Positions 5,934 through 11,445 of a DNA stretch of 11,445 nucleotides are shown one piece after another. The notes beneath the pieces were generated by a model. That model was given only the letters and a program-made list of their open reading frames with translations, searched no databases and was not told the DNA's origin. Position numbers and translations under genes: made by a program. This DNA is from Clostridiaceae bacterium (GTDB taxonomy: Bacteria; Bacillota; Clostridia; Acetivibrionales; DTU013), in NCBI GenBank assembly GCA_012799845.1, contig JAAZKL010000380.1, forward strand, positions 1-11,445, given 5' to 3'. Numbering within the stretch: the first letter of the stretch is position 1; each line of letters opens with the position of its first letter.

Positions 5934-6002
5934 GGGTCCGATTTACAGTAAGATACGGGTCTGATTTTCTGTAAGCCATAGGTCTGATTTACTGTAGTTT
6001 TT
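5934..6002 (+). repeat. Three tandem 23-bp repeats in the sbcD leader
   Basis: Units at 5934-5956, 5957-5979 and 5980-6002 share the pattern [g/a]ggtc[c/t]gattt[t/a]c[a/t]gta with diverging last bases. All three are exactly 23 bp, about two helical turns. They lie between the predicted transcription start and the Shine-Dalgarno of sbcD. Confidence 0.75.
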
Positions 6003-6020
6003 CATAGGAGGAAATACCTG

Positions 6021-7385
6021 ATGCGCATACTGCACACATCCGACTGGCACCTGGGCAGGAGCCTCGAGCATATCAGCAGGCTCGGTGAACAGCGTGAATT
6101 CATCGACTGCCTTGTAAAGATCGCCGATGAAGAGGATGTGGATCTTGTTTTGATCGCAGGGGACGTATATGATACGTACAACCCTTCAGCCGCCGCAGAG
6201 GAGTTGTTCTTCGAGGCGATGGACAGGCTGGGCGGGAAAGCCGGGAGGGCCGTGATCGTTATCGCAGGCAATCATGACAATCCCGACAGGCTTTGTGCAG
6301 CAAGCCCCTTGGCGTATAAAAACGGAATAATACTGCTCGGTTATCCCGGCAGCGACGCCGCTGAATATGAAGTAAGCGCAGAAGGCATAAGTATCGCCGA
6401 TTCAGGACCCGGATGGCTGGAACTCAGCCTGACACGCTGTGAGCAGAATGCCGTCATCATCACCATGCCGTTTCCTTCCGAATCCAGGCTGGAGGAATTA
6501 CTTTCAGAAAAAGCTGATGAAGCTGAGCTTCAAAATGCCTATTCGGAGAAGGTCGGCAGCATATTTGACGCGCTTTCTGAAAAATTCCGGAACGACACCG
6601 TTAATCTGATAACCGCCCACTTATTCCTGTTGGGCGGCAGCACATCCGATTCGGAAAGGACTTTACAGGTTGGAGGAGCGATGACGGTGGACCCTGCTGT
6701 CCTGCCAGAAAAAACGCATTATGCGGCACTTGGGCACCTCCACCGCCCCCAGCAGATACGGAGCGCTGCCTGTCCGGCGTTTTATGCCGGTTCTCCGCTG
6801 GCATACAGCTTCTCGGAGGCGGGCTACAGCAAGGCGGTATACCTGGTTGATGCGCTGCCGGGTGAGAAGGCGGAAGTAAGGCCGGTCTACCTCGATTGCG
6901 GGAAGCCGTTGAAAAAGTGGTATGCGGATAAGGGCATCCAGCAGGCCCTGGAATGGTGTGAGGAGGGAAGGGACCCTAATGCGTGGATCGACCTTGAGAT
7001 ACTCACCGAACGGGTACTTACGGCAGACGAGCACAGGACCATCAGAAACCTGCATCCAGGCATCATAAACATCCGGCCGAGGATAAGGAGCGAAGAGGCT
7101 GAGGTGATGAGCCCCGAAAGCAGGGAAGGCAGGAAGACGGATGAGTTGTTCAGGGACTATTATAAATACAGGATGGGCGTGGACATACCCGATGAACTGA
7201 TGGAAGCGTTCCTGGAACTCCTGAATGATGACAGTGAGCGGGATGATGCAGATAATGCCAAAGACAAAACCAGAGACAATGACGCAAAAACAGGGACAGT
7301 CGAAAATGCCGGCGATCCAGGTATAGCGAAAGGGCCTGATGGATCGGACAAGTACGAGGGGGAGGTGGATCCCGATGAGGCCTAA
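6021..7385 (+). CDS. sbcD: Nuclease SbcCD subunit D (Mre11-type exonuclease)
   Basis: 454 residues. It has the full Mre11/SbcD phosphoesterase motif series: TSDWHLG (Asp8, His10), AGDVYD (Asp48), AGNHD (Asn84, His85), TAHL (His200) and LGHLHRPQ (His239, His241), which hold the two metal ions. With SbcC it forms the ATP-dependent nuclease that opens hairpins and trims protein-blocked or broken DNA ends. The capping and SbcC-binding part follows to about 400. Residues 403-454 are an extra low-complexity acidic tail (about 18 Asp/Glu against 7 Lys/Arg) not needed for the fold and longer than usual; SbcD proteins are often near 380-410 residues. The start is set by aggagg 9 bases upstream. The last 11 bases overlap sbcC, so translation is probably coupled. 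Confidence 0.97.
   Translation: MRILHTSDWHLGRSLEHISRLGEQREFIDCLVKIADEEDVDLVLIAGDVYDTYNPSAAAEELFFEAMDRLGGKAGRAVIVIAGNHDNPDRLCAASPLAYKNGIILLGYPGSDAAEYEVSAEGISIADSGPGWLELSLTRCEQNAVIITMPFPSESRLEELLSEKADEAELQNAYSEKVGSIFDALSEKFRNDTVNLITAHLFLLGGSTSDSERTLQVGGAMTVDPAVLPEKTHYAALGHLHRPQQIRSAACPAFYAGSPLAYSFSEAGYSKAVYLVDALPGEKAEVRPVYLDCGKPLKKWYADKGIQQALEWCEEGRDPNAWIDLEILTERVLTADEHRTIRNLHPGIINIRPRIRSEEAEVMSPESREGRKTDELFRDYYKYRMGVDIPDELMEAFLELLNDDSERDDADNAKDKTRDNDAKTGTVENAGDPGIAKGPDGSDKYEGEVDPDEA
7361..7367 (+). promoter_or_regulatory. Ribosome binding site fixing the sbcC start
   Basis: ggaggtg ends 7 bases before the ATG at 7375, inside the end of sbcD. It supports this start over an in-frame ATG at 7339. 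The protein then begins MRPKILEIEGLQSF, matching the conserved first strand of SbcC/Rad50 ATPases. Confidence 0.85.
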
Positions 7386-10300
7386 GATCCTTGAAATCGA
7401 AGGGCTCCAGAGCTTTACCGATGTCCAGGTCATAGATTTTGAGGCGCTGGGGGAGACAGGGCTGTTCGGGATATTCGGGCCGACCGGGAGCGGCAAATCC
7501 ACCATTCTCGATGCCATAACATTTGCGCTGTACGGCAGGGTGAAAAGGGCGGAAAACGGCACCCAGGGGATCATCAATTCCAGATGCACTGCCGCCCGGG
7601 TGTCTTTTACCTTTGAACTGAGCAGTCACGGTAAAAGGAAGACCTACAGAGTGGAGAGGACGTACCGGAGAAAGAAGAATTCGCCCAGTTCATGCGAGCC
7701 CAAAATAACACGCCTGATTGAGGTGACCGATGCCGGTGATATCCCGCTGGCAGACAAAGCCACCGAAGTATCCAATTATGTCAGGGAACTGCTTGGACTG
7801 ACCAACGAGGATTTCACGCGTGCTGTAGTGCTTCCCCAGAACAGCTTCCACGAATTCCTGATGCTGAAAAATGCCGAGAGGAGGGCAATGCTTGAAAGGC
7901 TCTTCTACCTCGAGGAATACGGGAAGCTGCTCAATGACAGGATAGTTCGGAAGCTGTCTTCTTTGAAGAGCCGGATCGATATGCTGACCGGCGAACTCAT
8001 GGGATACGCCGATGCTTCCGATGAAGCCCTGGAGGCGGCAAAGGCCGCCATGGAAGCCGCCCTGGAGGAAAAGAAAAAAACGCAGAAGGAACTTGAGCGC
8101 CTGGAAAAGGTATATAACGAATCCAAAGAGATCTGGGGCCTTGTAAGCGATCTTGCAGATCTCAACAGGAAAGAAGATGCCCACAGGCAGGCCGAAGCGG
8201 CTATATCACAGAAAAGGATCCTTCTGGACAGGGCGGTCAGGGCTGAAAGCCTTGCGGATATGATCAGCAGGAACAGGGATATGGAGGCGAAACTCAATGA
8301 AGCCCAAAAGCAGTTGGAGGGCATAATGGCAGTTTTGCCGGGTGTCAGCGAACAGCTTGAACAGACGAAATCGGAGTATGAGCAGGTAAAGCGTGAAGCG
8401 GCTGCAAGCCAGCAGAAGCTGGTGGAGCAAAGGACCAGGCTGCAGGATGCATTGGGCATCAGGGCTGAAGTGAAGACACTGGCTGAAAGGATAAATGAGC
8501 TTCAGAAATCCGCGGATGAGGCGGAAAGCGCGATAGGAGCCAAAACGGTGGAGATCGGGCAGGAAAACGGGAAACTCGAAGGTCTGGAACAGAGACTGAA
8601 AGCACTCACTAAAGAGTCGGAACAGCTCAGGATCGACCCGGAATACAGGCAAAAGATCCAACTGTGCGCAGTGCTCGAAAAAGATGCGGCATCGTTGGAT
8701 AAAAGCATGGATCAGCTTGCGGAAAGGAAGAGCGCTTCAGAGAATACGATCGATGAGCTTGAAAAGAGGCTTGCGGACTTAACGGAAAAGATCGCTGAAT
8801 GCCAGAAACTTCAGGACGAACTGTCGGACTCCATAAAACAGTATGAATCCGGAAAAAAAGACGACAGGGATTCCGTAATGAAATCGCTCGAAAAACTGCA
8901 CAGGGCACAGAGCGTATACCAGGTACTTAAGCTGCGGGAGAATGAAGAAAAGCTTGCCCGGAACAAAGTTGGGGAACTGAAGTCCATATTCGATGAACGG
9001 AAAATAAGGGCAGAAGAGTTGGAGAAAACCAGGGCGGATGCCGAAAAGCTTTATGAAATCTGCCGCGGGAAGCTGGATGAGTGCCGGCTGGAGCTTGAAA
9101 GGAACACTGCGTATTTGCTGTCAAAAAAGCTGAAAGAAGGTGAGCCGTGCCCGGTCTGCGGTTCACCGGACCACCCTGCGCCAGCGGTACACAGCGGACC
9201 CGAAGATACCTCTGCACTCGAGAGGAAGCTCGAAGCGGCGCAGAATGAGATTAAGGAGGCTGAGGCTGCACTGAAGGAGGCCGAAAAGAACGCACTGGTT
9301 GCGGCGGAAAGCTTCAGGACGGTTTCCGGGCAACTGGATCAGGCCATAAAAGATCACGGGCAGAAGAGCAGGGATTTTGAAGATGAAAAGCAGAAGCTGC
9401 CTGACGAGTGGAAAGCGCTGGAGACCGAACAGATCCGCCTGCGGATCGAAAAGGCGGATTCCAGGATCAAAGGCAGGCTGAAAGAAATTGAGGAATGGGA
9501 AGCAGCGCTCGCTGATCTCAGGGAAAAATCTGATAAACAGAAAGAAACGATGGCAAAACTGAGGATAGAGGAGAACAGCATCCGGACCGAACTCAGGATG
9601 AACAGGAAAAACCTTGCACAGCTTGAGGCTGAAATGAAGCGGGTATCAGATAACCTCCTGGGCGTCCGCCGGGAGTTGGCAGAACATCTTGAAGGTTCAG
9701 CGCTCACAAGCGCTGCGGCTGAGCTTGCCAGGCTGGCTGAAAATGACCGGAAGCTGGAACAGGCAGAAGCAGAGATCAGAAAAGCCAGGAGGACGGCAGA
9801 AGAAGCTAAAGCCCGCATCAATGACCTGAATGATGAGCGAAGCAGGCTAAATGCCGGCAAGATAAGGCTGGAAGCCGATATATCAGGCCTTTTGTCGCAG
9901 AAACAGGAGAAAGAAAAAAGGCTGCATGAGCTAACACGGGGAGTGGACATTGAAGAGGGGATACGGCAGACAGACAATGAACTGGACAGACTTGCACAGG
10001 CAGACAAGCAATTTTCGCTCCGGATCGGGCAGCTTGAGAAGCAGTATAATGAACTCAATGTAAGCAAATCCAGGCTCGACAGCAGCGTAAGCCTGTATAT
10101 GGAAAGCCTTGCGGGCGACAGGGAAAAGCTGGACAAGGCGCTGGCGCACAACGGTTTCAGCAGCCCGGACGAGGCGGAAAGCTGCATGCTTCCGAAGGAT
10201 CAACAAAAGGCCATCAGGGCGGAGATCGAGTCATATGATCAGGAGTCCGCCAATCTCAAGGCCCACAGGAGGCTGCTTGAAAACAAGCTGGGATCCCGCA

Positions 10301-10998
10301 GCATCACTGAAGAAGAGTGGAACAGGACCGAACAGTCGTACAACGAGTTGTTGGAGCGCTCAAACAGGAGCATTTCCGACTGTGAGGTGGCAAAAAGCAG
10401 TTATGACAATATCAGAAGAAAGAATGCAAAATGGAAGGAACTCCAAAAGGCTTTGGCAGACATCTCCCACAAGTACGGCCTCTACGACCAGATACAGAGG
10501 CTGCTTAGGGCAACTCACGGGAGGGACAACAGCTTTATCGACTATATAGCGGAAGAAAGGCTCCGTTACGTTGCTGCCAAGGCATCGACGCTTCTGGATG
10601 TTATGACCAGGCACAGATACACGCTGGAGCTGGATGCCGAATCGGGTTTCATCGTCAGGGACAATGCGAACGGCGGTATTCACAGGGCGGTCTCGACGCT
10701 TTCCGGAGGCGAGACGTTCCTGACATCGCTGTCGCTGGCTCTTGCGCTGTCGGAGCAGATACAGTTGAAGGGTCAGAGCCCGCTGGAATTCTTCTTCCTG
10801 GATGAGGGATTCGGCACTCTCGACCAGAAGCTTCTCGACCTTGTCATGGATTCTCTTGAAAGATTGTGCTCCGATGACAGGGTGATCGGGATAATAAGCC
10901 ATGTACCGGAACTGAGGCAAAGGATCGGGCGCTGCCTGGTCGTGACGCCCCCGACATTCGAAGGCAGCGGCAGCAGGGTCAGGCTGGAAAGAACCTGA
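7375..10998 (+). CDS. sbcC: Nuclease SbcCD subunit C (Rad50-type ATPase)
   Basis: 1207 residues from the ATG at 7375. The N-terminal half ATPase has a Walker A motif, GPTGSGKST (35-43), and a Q-loop with Gln155 in VVLPQNSFHEFL. Two long, Glu/Lys/Leu/Ala-rich coiled-coil arms fill about 190-1010. They are broken near the middle by the zinc hook CPVC (592-595), through which two SbcC molecules join. The C-terminal half has the ABC signature LSGGE (1109-1113), Walker B FFFLDE (1139-1144) with catalytic Glu1144, a D-loop GTLD, and ISHVPEL holding the switch His. It powers SbcD in DNA end processing and hairpin cleavage, bound to DNA in the cytoplasm. The order and overlap with sbcD are the classical operon. 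It is somewhat longer than E. coli SbcC because of its arms; all key residues are present. Confidence 0.97.
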   Translation: MRPKILEIEGLQSFTDVQVIDFEALGETGLFGIFGPTGSGKSTILDAITFALYGRVKRAENGTQGIINSRCTAARVSFTFELSSHGKRKTYRVERTYRRKKNSPSSCEPKITRLIEVTDAGDIPLADKATEVSNYVRELLGLTNEDFTRAVVLPQNSFHEFLMLKNAERRAMLERLFYLEEYGKLLNDRIVRKLSSLKSRIDMLTGELMGYADASDEALEAAKAAMEAALEEKKKTQKELERLEKVYNESKEIWGLVSDLADLNRKEDAHRQAEAAISQKRILLDRAVRAESLADMISRNRDMEAKLNEAQKQLEGIMAVLPGVSEQLEQTKSEYEQVKREAAASQQKLVEQRTRLQDALGIRAEVKTLAERINELQKSADEAESAIGAKTVEIGQENGKLEGLEQRLKALTKESEQLRIDPEYRQKIQLCAVLEKDAASLDKSMDQLAERKSASENTIDELEKRLADLTEKIAECQKLQDELSDSIKQYESGKKDDRDSVMKSLEKLHRAQSVYQVLKLRENEEKLARNKVGELKSIFDERKIRAEELEKTRADAEKLYEICRGKLDECRLELERNTAYLLSKKLKEGEPCPVCGSPDHPAPAVHSGPEDTSALERKLEAAQNEIKEAEAALKEAEKNALVAAESFRTVSGQLDQAIKDHGQKSRDFEDEKQKLPDEWKALETEQIRLRIEKADSRIKGRLKEIEEWEAALADLREKSDKQKETMAKLRIEENSIRTELRMNRKNLAQLEAEMKRVSDNLLGVRRELAEHLEGSALTSAAAELARLAENDRKLEQAEAEIRKARRTAEEAKARINDLNDERSRLNAGKIRLEADISGLLSQKQEKEKRLHELTRGVDIEEGIRQTDNELDRLAQADKQFSLRIGQLEKQYNELNVSKSRLDSSVSLYMESLAGDREKLDKALAHNGFSSPDEAESCMLPKDQQKAIRAEIESYDQESANLKAHRRLLENKLGSRSITEEEWNRTEQSYNELLERSNRSISDCEVAKSSYDNIRRKNAKWKELQKALADISHKYGLYDQIQRLLRATHGRDNSFIDYIAEERLRYVAAKASTLLDVMTRHRYTLELDAESGFIVRDNANGGIHRAVSTLSGGETFLTSLSLALALSEQIQLKGQSPLEFFFLDEGFGTLDQKLLDLVMDSLERLCSDDRVIGIISHVPELRQRIGRCLVVTPPTFEGSGSRVRLERT

Positions 10999-11035
10999 CA
11001 ATGCCGTTGACGGCCTGTGCCGGCAGGTATAAAGT

Positions 11036-11064
11036 TTGCAATTATAACCATATTATTATATAAT
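11036..11064 (+). promoter_or_regulatory. Promoter candidate of the 3'-most gene
   Basis: TTGCAA (11036-11041), a 17-base spacer and a perfect TATAAT (11059-11064). A start near 11071 gives a leader of about 76 bases. No clear intrinsic terminator for sbcC precedes it; the small stem gccg-ttga-cggc (11003-11014) has no T run, so some read-through is possible. Confidence 0.6.
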
Positions 11065-11146
11065 TGTTAGTGTCAGCTTTGCTCACCGTCATTATTTTGT
11101 GGTCAGTGGAGGGTATAGTTCAATTACGCAATAGGGGAGTGATGAA

Positions 11147-11445
11147 ATGGCGTTAAAAGAGCAGGGAAAAGATTTAAAACAGACAGATGCCAGCGAAAAG
11201 AAAAAAGTAAAAAAAGTTCAGACGGATAATGATGTGAAGCGCAAAGCAGTAAAGCTGGTGATAGCGCACCTGAAAAGGAAGCTGCCGGAGAATGGATTTA
11301 CCGTTAAGGAACAACTCACGGATTGGATAAACGGCATGGAAGAGCTGCTTGCAAAGGAAGAATTCGTCATGGCCGAATACATCGAAATGAGACGTAATCT
11401 CAATGATATCATTGAACGCACATTTGATGAAGAGCTGAGATTCAA
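11147..11445 (+). CDS. Unrecognised lysine-rich protein, 3' end beyond window
   Basis: The frame opens at ATG 11147, 7 bases after ggggag (11134-11139), and stays open for 99 codons to the window edge without a stop. Residues 1-40 are strongly basic (KKKVKKVQ, KRKAVKLV). Residues about 45-99 are charged and helical (FTVKEQLTDWINGMEELLAKEEF, then EYIEMRRNLNDIIERTFDEELRF). There is no signal peptide, no membrane segment and no catalytic motif that I recognise. The ATG at 11142 in another frame stops after four codons. The good ribosome binding site, the upstream promoter candidate and coding-like composition support a real gene; its function is unknown. Confidence 0.7.
   Translation, partial: MALKEQGKDLKQTDASEKKKVKKVQTDNDVKRKAVKLVIAHLKRKLPENGFTVKEQLTDWINGMEELLAKEEFVMAEYIEMRRNLNDIIERTFDEELRF

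Larger units (their letters stand above)
5770..6020. other. Repeat-bearing intergenic region before sbcD
   Basis: Of the 311 bases between the two genes, the part after the terminator contains no gene. It holds a small hairpin (ggccg 5796-5800, cggcc 5807-5811), a duplicated 11-mer, a 12-base copy of the c-di-AMP riboswitch core (5865-5876), an extended -10 promoter (5897-5925), three 23-bp repeats (5934-6002) and the sbcD ribosome binding site aggagg (6006-6011). The blocks around tatggtcc, tatggttcg, tatgggtcc and the two that follow share a ggtccgattt...gtaa theme, as in the multiple end repeats of IS21-type elements. Confidence 0.6.

Noticed and set aside
5747..5974. 75-codon plus-strand gene between terminator and sbcD
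   Set aside because: It starts in the terminator loop and runs through the repeats and promoter; no ribosome binding site and no protein-like conservation visible.
7339..7374. In-frame upstream ATG as sbcC start
   Set aside because: It adds MDRTSTRGRWIP, unlike SbcC N-termini, and lacks a ribosome binding site. The ATG at 7375 has ggaggtg and begins with the conserved strand.
6663..7589. 308-codon minus-strand frame opposite sbcD
   Set aside because: It is antisense to the confident sbcD/sbcC genes, and its translation shows no domain or family pattern.
9354..10187. 277-codon Ser/Leu-rich minus-strand frame opposite sbcC
   Set aside because: Composition is the mirror image of Glu/Lys-rich coiled-coil codons; a typical shadow of an SbcC arm.
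10360..11001. 213-codon minus-strand frame opposite the sbcC 3' end
   Set aside because: It overlaps the signature and Walker B motifs of sbcC on the opposite strand and has no recognisable protein features.

Overview
The window reads as chromosomal DNA from an anaerobic Firmicute, most likely a member of the Clostridia. Supporting signs are strong purine-rich Shine-Dalgarno sites, sigma-A type promoters, a DUF1836 protein (a Firmicutes family), a c-di-AMP (ydaO-type) riboswitch in front of an NlpC/P60 wall hydrolase, and a Gram-positive-style SbcDC pair. I cannot name the genus. No phage, plasmid or intact mobile element is visible.

Layout from left to right. (1) 1-1737 is the 3' part of a GH95-like glycoside hydrolase gene that enters from the left. 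Its first 288 bases are a perfectly phased tandem array of twelve 24-bp units encoding an octapeptide. (2) 1981-3213 encodes a lipoprotein polysaccharide deacetylase (CE4/NodB), with its own promoter candidate. (3) 3226-3912, on the minus strand, encodes a cytoplasmic SGNH/GDSL hydrolase driven by a full-consensus sigma-A promoter. (4) 4096-4704 runs divergently from it and encodes a DUF1836 protein with a MerR-like DNA-binding appearance; two palindromes lie between the divergent starts. (5) 4781-4886 is a c-di-AMP riboswitch leading directly into the Shine-Dalgarno of 4909-5709, a secreted NlpC/P60 endopeptidase with a peptidoglycan-binding domain, closed by a strong intrinsic terminator. 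(6) 5770-6020 is a repeat-bearing intergenic region: ends resembling an old IS21-type element, a 12-base match to the riboswitch core, an extended -10 promoter and three 23-bp tandem repeats. (7) 6021-10998 is an sbcD-sbcC operon with overlapping genes. (8) From 11147 an unrecognised lysine-rich small gene runs off the right edge.

The left half is carbohydrate and envelope related (GH95-like enzyme, deacetylase, SGNH esterase, wall endopeptidase). The right half is DNA repair (SbcCD nuclease). There is no evidence that the genes form one system. They look like separately transcribed units, each with its own promoter or leader, except sbcDC, which is an operon. The least ordinary items are the octapeptide array inside the GH95-like enzyme, the 23-bp repeats placed between promoter and ribosome binding site of sbcDC, and the palindrome-rich divergent SGNH/DUF1836 control region.
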